From positions 23,175,092-23,239,091 of the forward strand of contig JAPXFY010000023.1 of NCBI GenBank assembly GCA_030674185.1: a stretch of 64,000 nt of DNA. Direction: 5' to 3'. Origin of the DNA: Monoplex corrugatus (taxonomy: Eukaryota > Mollusca > Gastropoda > Littorinimorpha > Ranellidae). A model generated the notes under the pieces. That model searched no databases, was not told the origin of the DNA, and saw only the letters and a list, made by a program, of their open reading frames with translations. Shown one piece after another: positions 11,210 to 22,603 of the stretch; positions within the stretch are counted from its first letter, which is position 1, and each line of letters begins with the position of its first letter. The translations under genes were made by a program, and so were the position numbers.

Positions 11210-11229
11210 TATATGTTTCTGTTTTTCAG

Positions 11230-11411
11230 ATATACCGGGTCCTATGTCTCTCGCTTCGAACGTGCCTCACTGTATGGGACACAGACTGCAGGTGCCTCAA
11301 TGCTGGATTCTATGAGATGTGATAAAGAGGACAACAACATCCGCAGTTGTGCTTTTTATGATACCGGCGTCTGCTCACATGACCGGGATATGGCGATCAA
11401 GTGTGAACTTC
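11230..11411 (+). CDS. SRCR domain 1, second half (exon)
   Basis: The acceptor TTTTTCAG ends at 11229 and the donor GTACGT starts at 11412. The exon enters in phase 2 and leaves in phase 1. It encodes the C-terminal half of an SRCR domain: a segment with MRCDKEDNNIRSC, then GVCSHDRD and a final IKCE, giving four cysteines. With the first-half exon the domain has six cysteines, the group A pattern. A (GA)n tract ends only 22 bases before the acceptor, so the branch site must lie inside or just upstream of that tract. The preceding intron is about 11 kb and full of nested transposons. Confidence 0.92.
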
Positions 11412-11473
11412 GTACGTATAGGTTTATTCGTTGAAAGGATATTGGCTGCCAGGTTGTCTTTTTTTGATTTCAA

Positions 11474-11770
11474 GTACACAGTCGGCCCGATAGTTAATTG
11501 GGTAGATGTCAGAATCATATTTGGAAGACCCAGGTTCAATCCTGCCTGGGTATCTACCGCATGGTAGGAAAAGCAGCGTACATTTGTCCGATTTTCCATG
11601 TCAAGATGTGTGCAGATTTGCGAGTTCCGAAATACTGTACACGTGCTAACGCACATAGAAAATGAAATATGCACATTAAAAATCCCACAAGTTATGTCAA
11701 TGTCCTGTGGCCTATAGAGATATGAAAGCACCCAGCAGGCACGCTCACCAAATGCAGGAGCATGCAGATT
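11474..11770 (+). repeat. tRNA-derived SINE-like repeat
   Basis: The head has an A-box-like GATAGTTAATTGGGTAGATG and a B-box-like GGTTCAATCCT spaced as in a tRNA. A non-tRNA body follows with CACAAGTTATGTCAATGTCC and GAAAGCACCCAGCAGGCACG. I recognise this head-body layout from gastropod SINEs; the 3' end is uncertain. Confidence 0.65.
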
Positions 11771-11876
11771 GTGTAGCAACATGTCGCATGCACAGTGTGC
11801 ACATACCAACGTGGACACACGCATAAAAAAAATCGGAACGGCATCGTTTTTTTGTTGTTTTTTTGTTTTCTAAAAT

Positions 11877-11985
11877 GCACAGTGTTATCGGGATGGTACA
11901 GAATTCCGTATGCACTGATCTTACTGATGCTATGTGTTGGAGAAGATCCAAGATGATCATGAGCATGATCAAGATGTAAGCTTGC
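11877..11985 (+). repeat. Dispersed repeat copy (GATCCAAGATGATCATG family)
   Basis: It shares ATGCACTGATCTTACTGATG and GGAGAAGATCCAAGATGATCAT with the copies at 14326-14456 (same strand) and 14985-15070 (opposite strand). The family is not identified. Confidence 0.55.
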
Positions 11986-13764
11986 ACAAACCTGGTTAGC
12001 GAAAAAGACTGCGTGAGTGTAAAGAAGTTGAAATAATGTAGCCAGTGACATTCATTTAATATAATAATGGAACAGGGAAAAAACAGCCACAGATTGTTGT
12101 GCTGGTTGCATTACAACCATTAAATTCTGCCATCTCTGGTTCTTTGTCCGTCAGACTGCAGACATTTCGAGTGCCAATGTTGATTGAGCTGGCTTGTCGT
12201 TTTCCGTTTCCAATCCGCTTTCCATCTTGATCCGCGCCAAAAAAAAGAAAACAACAACAACAACACAAACAACAACAAAACCCAAAAACTGCAGAACCTT
12301 GATCATTGCATAGGCCTACTTAGCAGAAAAACAAGTTGGAGCCTTGCAATTTCCTGTAATCTGATTTTGGCTACCACTGCGTAACACGAAAATGCGCTCC
12401 AGCAAGGTGCATATATTAATGTACAACCTAGTTTACACTGAGTTTTCATAAAATTTCGCATCAGATTATGCCATTAAAACAAATAAGTGTTGATAGATCT
12501 GATGGCAACCTCATTAGACTAAGTTTTTCAATACATGAACAAAATCATTGCATTATATCTTATCTACTGTGTTTTGGTGATCTAGGTGTATATCATAAGA
12601 AGTAAGGATAAAAACTGTGACTTGCCAGCAATTTCCTCGTTTCACAGTTCGTATACACCACCTATACAACAGTTAAAACAGTTCACTAACACATTTCCTT
12701 TTGAATCATTCAACCGTTCGTATCCCAATAAGGGATTACTTCTGTTGGCCTGCCTGACAGCAGCTTTGCATAGGACGAAACTTAAACTTGTTCATCCAGA
12801 TGATAACCGTTAAATGAATTTAGTATTTGCTGTCTGTATTGATCTGCATGGCAGATGCAGTCTCTCATAACTTCGCTATTTCTAAAATTCTTTATTTACT
12901 TATTCATTTACAAGCTCAGACTGTTTTTTTCAAAAGACAAATTTTGTATCCTTGCTGGTCAGAAGCGCATATCTTCCTTTTTTTTTTTAATGATATGAAC
13001 ATATTTCCAGCAAGGCCACTGACTGTATGGGGACAGTATGGCTATTACCAGTGAGCGAGAAAACACTGATTCAAAGGACTGGGTTTAGTTCACCTATACT
13101 GGTTAAGGTCATGGCGTTTTTTTAACCGTTTCCTTTGACTTGTGAAACTGTGTAGATTACATTCCATACAGTTGTGAATAGGTGCTGGAACTTTGGAGTT
13201 GGAGAAGGTAACTCAGCGAAAGAGAGAATATATGTGATATAACAATATATTTTCCCAAATTCATAAAATCTTTGCCTTACCCCCTCCCCTCATCCAGTCT
13301 CACTGTCGACTACCAATTCAGCATCCCACCTCCATACACTCCCCCGTTGTCCCCTCTTCTATGTACCATCATAATTACACACTTACACATCCCCACACGC
13401 TTATGTATTTATTGTGTATGGGAAGGAGCCCTGTGGCTTTGGGTACTGTTTCCGCCCGTTCCTGTTCCGTTGAATAGCAGCTGTTCTGTTATTTGAAGGG
13501 AAAAACAAGCAGCCATCATCAGTCAGACAAACATTGATACCATCTTAAAGTAACACTGTACATACTGCTACAGAAGTGGAATGGAAAGAGTTTTGGCTGT
13601 TTCTGAATGGGAGTTAAAGGGACGGTGAAAGTAGCTACTGTGCTTGTTTGTGGTTGTGTGTTTTTAGGTTTCTCATGGTGTTTGTTTTCTTTTTCTTTTT
13701 GGTTTTTGTTTTGATTTTTTTGATTGCGCACGAGTGTGTGTGCTTCTCTGTGTGTGTATGTGTT

Positions 13765-13804
<40 letters not shown>

Positions 13805-14325
13805 TGTGTGTTTGTGTGTGTGTTCTCTTTTTGTTTTTGTTTCGTTTTCTCTTTTGTTTTGTTATGTGTTTTTGTTTTGTTTTGATTAATTGATTGATTC
13901 TTCATAAAGTTTTCTGGTACCGTAATGTGTATGTAGTGCACACATGTGTTTACGTTTTTTATCTAATTAAGAAAGGTTATTATCGTTTTCACTTATTGTG
14001 TCATTTATATTTTTTCTGGGAATGGCGGATAAACTAGGAAAGGTTCGATAACGGAGATACTTTTCACTCATACTGATAGGCAGATGAGGCTAAATGTAGT
14101 ATTGATTGGGGTGCTTGTTTGTGATGTCATCAAGTAAGACGTTGGTGAGATAAGTTTAGTGGCTGTTGTGTTTTCATTCAGGTCCGTTTTGTAACAGATG
14201 AGATACACAGATAACGCGTAATTGCAGTTTAGCCGAAATTGTTTGTATTTCAGGTTGATACAAACCAAGGTATAAAACATGCACTCTGGGTAAGACCTCA
14301 GGTCATTGTGACCTCATGGGACTTA
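11986..14325. other. Intron stretch without a recognised gene
   Basis: AT-rich sequence with short A/C-rich runs (CAACAACAA near 12252), a (TA)n tract at 13768-13801 and GT/TTTTG-rich sequence around it. I see no exon-like or transposon-like coding here. Confidence 0.6.
13768..13801. repeat. (TA)n microsatellite
   Basis: Perfect TA tract flanked by TGTGTG runs. Confidence 0.95.
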
Positions 14326-14456
14326 AGTTTTTCAATTTCAGTTTCTCAAGATGACGTCTCCGCGCTCGGAATGAATTTCATATGCACTAACGTCACAGAT
14401 GCCATGTGATGGAGATCTAGAATGATCATGGCACAAGCCTTAAGCCTGCACATAAA
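14326..14456 (+). repeat. Dispersed repeat, left arm of an inverted pair
   Basis: It contains a TTTCAGTTTCTCAAGATGAC start, then ATATGCACTAACGTCAC and GAATGATCATGGCACAAGC. A copy in opposite orientation lies at 14985-15070. The start resembles a repeat I know from caenogastropod sequence. Confidence 0.6.
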
Positions 14457-14960
14457 CCCATGAGCTGGCCTGGTCCTGAGGTCCTAACTAGATAGTTCCA
14501 TAACCTTAAAGTCGTAGGGGAGTGAGGTAGTGGAGACCTCAACTTTTCCCAGGGCCAGCATCATGAGGGCGGCGCCCATACTCCTCTCCCTCGCTTCAAA
14601 TTCATGTTCATCTTCACATTTTTATTAACCAAGACTTCAGAAAGGCAAAAAGGTTGATTGGTCTTCAAAGAGTGGGATGGGAAATCAACCTACCTCTCCA
14701 ATGATTTATACTGAGGCAGTCAGACAATGCCCTGCTCTTCACGATTTTCAACTGCCGTGGGATCTTTAGTGTGTGCAGCCAGAAGGCACACAGTCAGACT
14801 CGTTTTTCGTCCCCTTCCGAAAGACTAGGCGTTCAGTTCGATTTTCTGGTCAAACTGAGGAGAAATGTCGAGGCCTCTACGGGGAACGAACCCTGGAACC
14901 TCAAATGTAGTTATTAGCAGGCGAACGTCTGAACCATTCTGCCACTCTTCTCCCTAAAGA
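14457..14960 (-). repeat. tRNA-derived SINE-like repeat, minus strand
   Basis: On the minus strand the head near 14955 has an A-box-like GTGGCAGAATGGTTCAGACG and a B-box-like GGGTTCGTTCCC. The body follows with GCACACACTAAAGATCCCAC and GGGCATTGTCTGACTGCCTC. The long spacing between boxes suggests a Ser/Leu-type tRNA ancestor. The downstream limit is approximate. Confidence 0.65.
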
Positions 14961-14984
14961 CATGGGGCTTAAGTGAAGGCCAAC

Positions 14985-15070
14985 CGCTTGTGCCATGATC
15001 ATTCAGGATCTTCTCCATTACATTGCGCCTATGGCGTCAGTGCATATAAAAAAGCATTCAACACACGCAC
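14985..15070 (-). repeat. Dispersed repeat, right arm of an inverted pair
   Basis: Reverse-oriented relative of 14326-14456, sharing GAATGATCATGGCACAAGC and ATATGCACTGACG. It lies just outside the SINE-like repeat. Confidence 0.6.
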
Positions 15071-15077
15071 ATCTATA

Positions 15078-15335
15078 GCGGGCCTCTGTAGCTCAGTTGG
15101 TTTGAGCGTCGGATTCACATGCTAATGGTTGTGGATTCGAATCCCGGGGTGCGCTACATTAAATCTGGCCTTCTCACTGTCCCATCTTAGCATCATTGTT
15201 GTTCTGGTGGTGTCAGTATAGGATTAGATAAGTCCCCCATTGCCCCCATTTTCCTGGGATGGTTATCCCCGTCGGCCATATCACCTGAGGTGGGTGCTGA
15301 CGTAAAACTGAATCAAATCAATCAATCAAATCAGC
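15078..15335 (+). repeat. tRNA-derived SINE-like repeat
   Basis: The head has TAGCTCAGTTGGTTTGAGCG (A box) and GGATTCGAATCCC (B box). The body follows, ending in an AATCAAATCAATCAATC tail. The stems do not form a sound cloverleaf by eye, so I call it a SINE head and not a working tRNA gene. Confidence 0.7.
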
Positions 15336-16374
15336 ACATCTATACACCTTATAAGGCTATACTTCACGTGTCAATCACTGCTTATATGGCACAATGAATA
15401 TCAGCAGGCGACAGACGTGGGAAGGTATTGCATGCTCCCTTCAGAGTTTGAAAACTGCCTATGCTGGTCAGGCATGCGGGCAAGATGGATTTCCCAGGAA
15501 AGCTTCTGTATGGGGAACTGAATCAGGGATACACTGACTGGGGAAGGTCACTAGAATGATATCAAGATATTCTAGAAGCCAGCCTCATCATATGTGGTAT
15601 CAACACTACCAAACAAGAAAACAGTGCCCACACTAGTGTATATATGTATGTATATAGTACAGAAAGAGATAGAAAGAGATACAGATAGACATAGAAATGC
15701 TCAAAGTACCTTTCAAAAACATTTGATATTGGCCAAAGTGTTTCCGAAAAAACATGACATTGAAATGGAATATTGTCCCAACTGTTTGCCCTTTTGATAA
15801 GATTTTTTGCCAGAAATGAATCAAATGTTTGCACAGTCGAGGAAATGTATATGAGTAAATTTGGAATGATCAGTTTTTCTGTGGCCTGTCATAATATAAT
15901 TGAAACCAAGACAATCAAAACATGCCAATTTTTCACTTTAACTGGAATTGATAGATTATTCAGAATGACCAGCATAAAATCTGCCTGTTTGCGGCTCATC
16001 GTATCACTCCAATCATTCTCGTAGTGTGAGTTTAGTATTTCTCAGGTCCTGTTAACATTTCCCCTCTCCATTCCATTTAAATACTTGCCAGCGCATAGGG
16101 TTTGGAACAGAATCAAGTAGTGTGACAAAGGACAGACGGCAGATTGGATGGAGTGGATATGAAATTGTCTAAATGCAATGACTCTTTCTGGAATTCAAAA
16201 TTCCATCGCTCACTATGGAGAGTTTTAGTATGGGTTGACAGTCCTTGTTTAAATTCCTAAAGAACACAAAATAATATCAATTCTTTTTATAAAACTTGGC
16301 GTCTATCCAAAATAATTGTATGCACTGGTAATATTGGACGCTGGTTTATGTAATGGTGTGTAAATCAGTTTCAG
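15336..16374. other. Intron stretch, nothing recognised
   Basis: AT-rich sequence up to the acceptor of the SRCR-2 exon. Short open frames on both strands show no family motif. Confidence 0.6.
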
Positions 16375-16540
16375 TGCGGCTTGTGACTGTGAATGACAGC
16401 AATGTATCTAACATGAACGCTCCCAACAGTGGAGTTCTACAGTACAGGTTTGGGGAACAGGGACAATGGTCAGAGGTCTGCACTAAAGGCTGGGACACTG
16501 AAGATGCTACTGTCGTCTGCACACAACTTGGATATCCACC
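16375..16540 (+). CDS. SRCR domain 2, first half (exon)
   Basis: The acceptor AATCAGTTTCAG ends at 16374 and the donor GTGAGT starts at 16541. The entry phase of 1 matches the previous exon; the split codon gives Leu followed by RLVTVND. The exon then encodes [28 protein letters not shown] and TQLGYPP, the normal first half of an SRCR domain with two cysteines. It leaves in phase 2. The intron to the second half is only 258 bases, the shortest in the window, and holds no repeat that I can see. Confidence 0.93.
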
Positions 16541-16798
16541 GTGAGTTGTGTTTGTATCCCTGTTGTGTTGGTCGAACTTAAGACTAGGACACAGCAACAG
16601 CGTAATCAAACGCTAATTTCGTTTGTTGATTATCTAGAGGAAAACAGCTCTAGTGACCACAGCGATCCCATATTAATGTTTCATCAATATTAAAGGGTTC
16701 TGCTATAGTCATTAGGAATCATATTGATAAGAAATACTAACATCCTCTGTTTTGACTTATTTTTCTCTGCGGTTTTTTATGACATATTATCTTTACAG

Positions 16799-16959
16799 GA
16801 ATGGGTCAGAAACATTCAGCGTGACCAGTATGCTGACATCTGTTGGTCATCATAACCAGTCTTTCCATTGTACGGGGAATGAGACCACACTGTCTGACTG
16901 TTCTACTTCACAGCGAGACAGCTGTTCAACTGACATGTCTGTCTTCATCAAATGCCGAG
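16799..16959 (+). CDS. SRCR domain 2, second half (exon)
   Basis: The acceptor TTTACAG ends at 16798 and the donor GTAACA starts at 16960. The exon enters in phase 2 and leaves in phase 1. It encodes NGSETFSVTSML followed by four cysteines in the SRCR spacing (FHC, LSDC, DSC, IKC). Together with the preceding exon this makes a complete six-cysteine group A SRCR domain. Several NxS/T sequons (for example NGS, NQS, NET) could be glycosylated, as expected for an extracellular protein. Confidence 0.93.
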
Positions 16960-17427
16960 GTAACATGCAATTAAAATGATGAAACATAAACCCTCGTGCT
17001 GGGGTACATTTGTTTTGTTATACAGCTGCTATTTGACTATAAACATGCATATCCCGGTTTAGTGATCTAAAAGAAGTATTTCTTTTTACCCAGTGTTCAA
17101 ATAATTATGTTGGTGTTTTCTTTCTCTGAAATTTGTTTTAACTTAGCGAAGAGATGATTGTACACACTGAGAACACAATCATATTTTGACATTAAACACA
17201 TAGTGGCGCGGTTCATAAGGAACAACAGTGGTAATGATTATTTCTTACGCATTTAACCTAAATAGCTCTTCGTGTTTACAAAGTCAAGATACGAGTATGT
17301 ACATGCATAGACCAGAACGTGAACGAGATATAAAACAACTAAAACAACTTTCTCATATATACACAAATGCATATGTATGTACTTATATACACTGATACCT
17401 ACATACATATACCTGCGTATGTTAACA
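16960..17427. other. Intron stretch, nothing recognised
   Basis: AT-rich sequence between the SRCR-2 donor and a CA-rich microsatellite. Confidence 0.6.
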
Positions 17428-17502
17428 CACACATGCACACACACTCACACTCACACACACGCACACACACACACACACACTCACACACATACACAATATT
17501 TT

Positions 17503-17571
<69 letters not shown>

Positions 17572-17582
17572 CCACGCACGCT
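17428..17582. repeat. (CA)n microsatellite
   Basis: Interrupted then perfect CA tract, the perfect part at about 17508-17570. Confidence 0.95.
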
Positions 17583-17704
17583 CGCACACATAGATGTCAA
17601 AGGGAGAAAGTCTAGAAGCCACTCTGTTGAGATGGAATAATTGTATTGAAGAAAAACTGTAGATAAGTCTTCCACGAAAACACCCATTGATACTGAGAAA
17701 TAAT

Positions 17705-20100
17705 AGGCTTGGCTACAAAAAAAAAATTCACGGCCAAACAAAACAAGAAGAATGAGGATAACGACGCAAATAGGGGCTGCTATGGAGCACCTTTGCCCAG
17801 TAGGGACCGTCATGCCGCACAGGTGACACCAGACCGTCAGCAAGCTACTGCGTTAAATCTGGAAAAAAATAAAAAAATCGCGACATGGGATGTGAGGACA
17901 TCGTTGCAGAGGGAAAAATTGGATAATGTCAAAATGGAAAAGAAAAGGCTTAACATTAATATTCTAGGACTAGAGGAAGTGAAATGGAAGGGAGTAGAGA
18001 TGATAACATCAGGAGAGCATACAATAATATATTCTGATTGAAACTCACATGAAAGAGGAGTATGTATCACAATGGACGGGGACAAATCAAAAGCAGTTAA
18101 AGGATACTGGGCTGTGTTCAACAGAGTTTTGCTGGTTAAATTGGATGGCAAGCCATTTGATATCAACATCATTCAGGTGTCTGCACCAACATCCGCAAGT
18201 ACTCAGGACGAAATTGACAACTTCTACGATGTATTAGAGATAGCCAAGCTCAATGTAAATCATTAAAAAAAACCATAAAATCATAATGGAGATTTTAATG
18301 CTAAAGTTGGACAGGACAGGGTGGAAGATACAGCTGGACCGCAAATACCAAATATCAGATTGACTACATCCTGATCAACAAAAGATTTAGAAATTCTTTG
18401 CTGACAGCGAAAACATTACCAGGAAAAAGTTACCACAGTCCTGAAATGGGAAGATTTAGGCTGAAATTAAGGAAAAGGAAACAAACCAAAAGCAACATCA
18501 AACTAAATCTTGGACTCTTAAAAGACAGATGAAGCGATACGTGAAAAATATTACGTACATGTTCAAAACAAATTCAGTGCTCTGGAAGACGATGGTGACA
18601 GTGAGGAACATGGGCAAAGTTGAGAAATTCGATAAATGAAATCCCTAGAGTAGATAGAAAAGCAAAAAAGAACTGGATGAAGAAATTCTAGGGTTGATGG
18701 AAGAACACAGGAAGGCAAAGGGAAAGGAGGAAATATATAGGAAGATAAACAAAGAAATCAGGAATAAGTGCAATGAAATTAAGGAAACTTGGCTGAAAAC
18801 AAAATGCAAAGAAATAGAAGACCTACACAAAACGGATCCCCAGGATATGTACAGAAGAATTGAAGAAATTGTCCGCAGGAGAAAGACATGCACATCAACT
18901 GGTTGCTTAAAAAAACAAAAAATGGTACGCTTATCATGGAAAAAGGCAAAATATTAGATAGGTAGGGAGAGTACATTAAAGACCTTTTTGAAGATGACAG
19001 AAACGAAGAACACATAAGAAAGAACGTTGAAGGACCACCCATAATGATAGCTGAAATTTGAGCAGCACTGAAAAAGATGAAATCAGGAAAAGCCCCAGGA
19101 CCAGACAATATTACTACAGAGATGATTGAAGCCCTGGAGGAATTTGGTATTGAAAAAATAACCCTCCTCCTAAATGAAATTTATGACACTGGAAAAATCC
19201 CCATAGATATGTCAAAATCAATTTTCATTGCACTTCCAAAGAAAACAGGGGCATACCATGCGAATTCCATCGCACAATCATCTTGATGAGTCATGTAACA
19301 AAAATCCTATTAAGAATAATAATGATGAGGACAAGGAATAGAATCAAAAGAGAAATAGCAGATGAACAGAGTAGATTTGTCGAAGGGAAAGGAACTATAA
19401 ATGCCATACACATCCTAAGAACTATCAGAGAGAGTTCAATCGAGATGAATAAGGATTTATATTTATGCTTTGTTGATTATACCTAGTCTTTCGATCATGT
19501 AAGATATGAAGAATTGATCAACCAACTAGAAATACTCAATATTGATGGAAAAGATCTGGAAATAATCAGAAATATGTACTGGGAACAAACAGCTGCAATG
19601 AGAATAGAAAACAATATACGCTCTTTCCAAAATTCAAAAGAGGAGTCAGGCAATGTTGTGTTCTGTCACCACATCTGTTTTCACTGTACAGCGAAAACAT
19701 CATTAGAAACCTAAAAGAATATCCTGGATTAAATGTTGGAGGAAAAATATAAAAACAACATTCGATACACAGATGACACCATGCTAATTGCAGAAAATGA
19801 AAGGGACCTACAAAACCTAGTGAATATAATAGAAATAGAAAGCAAAAGTAAAGGGTTGGAGCTAAATGGCAAGAAGACTGAAGTCATGGTAATCAGAAAA
19901 AAACATAAAATCCCCCCTTGCAAAATAACAGGAAACGGCACAACCTTGAGATAGGTTGATAAGTTTAAGTATCTGGGAACGAACATCAGAAATAGCCAGC
20001 AAAATAGGCCAAGCCAAAACAGCATTCAATAAGATGAAAAACTTTCTATCCAACAAAAGCTTATCAGTTAACATCAGGAAGAGATTTCTTGAATGTAGCA
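17705..20100 (+). mobile_element. RTE-like LINE, decayed, 3'-deleted
   Basis: It starts at the 5' side with an endonuclease frame (IATWDVRTSLQ, KRLNINILGLEEVKWKG, GEHTIIY, then an IIMGDFNAKVG-like stretch near 18282). RT follows with SGKAPGPDNITTEMIE, EIYDTGKIP, a GFVEGKGT-like stretch, a CFVDYT-SFDHV region broken by a stop, YTDDTMLIAE in place of YADD, and the start of the YLGT..IASKIGQAKTAF region. It stops near 20100. Many stops and frameshifts make it non-functional. Same subfamily as 9615-10273. Confidence 0.85.
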
Positions 20101-20287
20101 GATTAAACATTGGACGACGTGTGATATAGCTGTGATTTCTTGAAAAGTGGTTGAGTATTAATAACCACTGATTGATGTTTGTCGCTTCTAGTGCCCATGA
20201 GCTGGGTACCATGTTTATTTGCAACAGGTAAGAACTGATTGCTTAGCACTTTCTTCTTAAAAGTTTCTGTTTCTAATTTAACCAGCA

Positions 20288-20289
20288 TG

Positions 20290-20349
<60 letters not shown>

Positions 20350-20366
20350 ACACACACACACACACA

Positions 20367-20444
<78 letters not shown>
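20288..20444. repeat. (CA)n microsatellite
   Basis: Long CA tract with two short interruptions, about 190 bases before the SRCR-3 exon. Confidence 0.95.
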
Positions 20445-20445
<1 letters not shown>

Positions 20446-20634
20446 TTCTCTACAAACTTTCAAGGGGAAAATCTTTAAAAGGCTGGTATTTTTTCTGTAA
20501 CAAATCAACAGTAATCATATCGTCTGCCAGTTTGGAAAGACAAATTGGAGTTGTATGGCTCTTAGTATAAACATAAGAAAAGAAAATGTACCAGTCCAAC
20601 ACATAACTTGTAAACTACATTCATACATCTACAG

Positions 20635-20776
20635 GACGAATTCGGTTGGCGGATGGATTGACAGCAAATTGGGGACGACTGGAGATGTACAAAACTGGTT
20701 CCTGGTACACTTTGTGCCCTTGGTATAACCATCAACAGCTGGCGAAGGTTGTCTGTAGAGAGTTGGGATATTTGGC
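20635..20776 (+). CDS. SRCR domain 3, first half (exon)
   Basis: The acceptor TCTACAG ends at 20634 and the donor GTAAGT starts at 20777. Phase 1 entry joins exactly with the previous exon and phase 2 exit follows. It encodes RIRLADGLTANWGRLEMY, then SWYTLC, and KVVCRELGYLA. The usual GTVCDD motif reads YTLCPW, so the conserved acidic pair after the first cysteine is replaced. The remaining family positions are normal. A long (CA)n tract at 20288-20444 lies about 190 bases upstream. Confidence 0.92.
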
Positions 20777-20896
20777 GTAAGTGCACAACTATAATGTTAC
20801 AGCGGCTGGGGAAAGGGATGCTTTCAATCTTCATTTAAGGAACTAAGAGAGAGGGGGGAAGCTTGTTTCGCACCGACTGGATGAAGACGCCAGTAT

Positions 20897-20948
<52 letters not shown>

Positions 20949-21180
20949 CTCTCTCTCTCTCTCTCTCTCACTCTCTCTCACTCACTCTCATTCTCTCTGT
21001 CTCTCTTTTTCTCTCTCTGTCTCTCGTTCTCATTCTCTGTCTCTCTCTCCCTCTTTCTCTCTCTCTGTCTCTGTCTCATTCTCTTTCTCTCTCTCGGTTC
21101 TTCTCTCTTTCTCTCTCTCTGTCTGTCCCTCTTTCTCTCTCTTTCTTTCTCTCCCTCCCCCCTCTGCATCTCTCTCTCAT
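20897..21180. repeat. (TC)n microsatellite, drifting to CT-rich
   Basis: Perfect TC at the start, then TCTCTG, TCTTTC and similar variants. Confidence 0.95.
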
Positions 21181-21389
21181 GTACACTTAGACACATCACT
21201 ACATCCGTGCAACTCTATGTATTGTGTTGATGTTGTCCTTGTTTCCAGGAGAAGTTAAACAGGAGTGATGCATACGAGTTTCTGATTTAGCACAGCCTGT
21301 CAGTAAACATGTGCTTGTATAGTTTTGTTCCTTTTTCTGTTTAAGCGCATGATATAGTTTTGTTTTATTTTTTAAAGTAATGTATACAC

Positions 21390-21715
21390 GAACCAGAAGA
21401 ACAAGAAAACCAATACTAGCGCGCATCCAACGAGACAAAACAAAACAAGCACAGCTTACTACTGCTCATGACGACATGGGCATTCCATTTCTTACCCACT
21501 GGACGAGGCGGCAGGGAAGTTTTTAGTCCCGTTTTTATTATCCATTGTTTGGTGTCTGTGATCTGTTTGTGACCGTGCGTTCGCGCTTGACAAAGGCTAG
21601 TTGGCCGAACATTTGCGCTTGTTTTGTTTTGTCTCGTTGGATGCGCGCTTGTATTGGTTTTCTTGTTCTTCTGGTTCATGTTTGCTTGGGCGCGGGCAGT
21701 CGCACTTGTTTTGGA
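21390..21715. mobile_element. Hairpin (foldback) repeat flanked by 12-bp direct repeats
   Basis: Arms of about 62 bp at 21390-21450 and 21627-21688 are nearly perfect inverted copies: GAACCAGAAGAACAAGAAAA begins the left arm and its complement ends the right arm. TAATGTATACAC stands at both 21378-21389 and 21716-21727. That fits retroposition with an inverted 5' piece (twin priming) or a foldback element. No coding capacity; the family is unknown. Confidence 0.7.
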
Positions 21716-21735
21716 TAATGTATACACATCTAATC

Positions 21736-21737
<2 letters not shown>

Positions 21738-21825
<88 letters not shown>

Positions 21826-21828
21826 TTG
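21738..21828. repeat. (TG)n microsatellite
   Basis: TG tract starting ten bases after the right direct repeat of the hairpin element. Confidence 0.95.
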
Positions 21829-22086
21829 ATAGAGACCATTTGCGTCATGTCATCATCATCATTTTCATAATGTGTAGTATACGTATGCAGCTGTGTCTTT
21901 CTAAGAGCAAAAGGGTTTGTGTGTGTACGCATATATTTGCGAATAGAAATGAATGATGTCCTTTTACAATTTTGGTCTGTGTTTACCGCTAAAACTGCTA
22001 ATATTTGTAATATTTTTGTTTTTCAAGGTGTCTGATTTATACACAGATTACCTCATCTTGTATTTATAAATGGAGTCAACGTTTCC

Positions 22087-22186
<100 letters not shown>

Positions 22187-22290
22187 GAATTATTATGATA
22201 ATAATGACATTTAAAAGGTGCCAGATATTGATATGAAAATCAAATCTAAGCGTGCACTGTCATCATTCACTGTGACATTCACTCACAATA

Positions 22291-22603
22291 ACAAAACCCT
22301 AAGGGAACAAAGCGTATGCACACTGAATGACAAAACCCTAAGGGAACAAAGCATATGCACACTGAATGACAAAACCCTAAGGGAACAAAGCACACGCACA
22401 CTGCATGACAAAACCCTAAGGGAACAAAGCATATGCACACAGAATGACAAAACCCTAAGGGAACAAAGCACACGCACACTGCATGACAAAACCCTAAGGG
22501 AACAAAGCATATGCACACAGAATGACAAAACCCTAAGGGAACAAAGCAAATGCACACTGAATGAAAAACCCTAAGGGAACACAGCATATGCTCACAGAGT
22601 GGA
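22291..22603. repeat. 39-bp minisatellite, about 8 copies
   Basis: Unit starts ACAAAACCCTAAGGGAACAA. Because 39 is a multiple of three the array stays open as a 13-residue repeat (NDKTLREQSICTL on +) and is open on the minus strand too. Units 3 to 6 alternate between two variants (CACACGCACACTGCATG and CATATGCACACAGAATG), a 78-bp higher-order pattern. I see no evidence it is coding. Confidence 0.92.

Noticed and set aside
10898..11229. Long N-terminal extension of the exon at 11230 made of His-Thr, Tyr-Ile and Glu-Arg repeats
   Set aside because: These are translations of CA, TA and GA microsatellites in the intron before a clear acceptor.
15083..15158. tRNA gene
   Set aside because: A and B boxes are good, but the acceptor and T stems do not pair well and a SINE-like body with an AATC tail follows.
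22218..22574. Coding gene with 13-residue repeats
   Set aside because: The open frame follows from the 39-bp unit length; both strands are open and there is no start or splice context.
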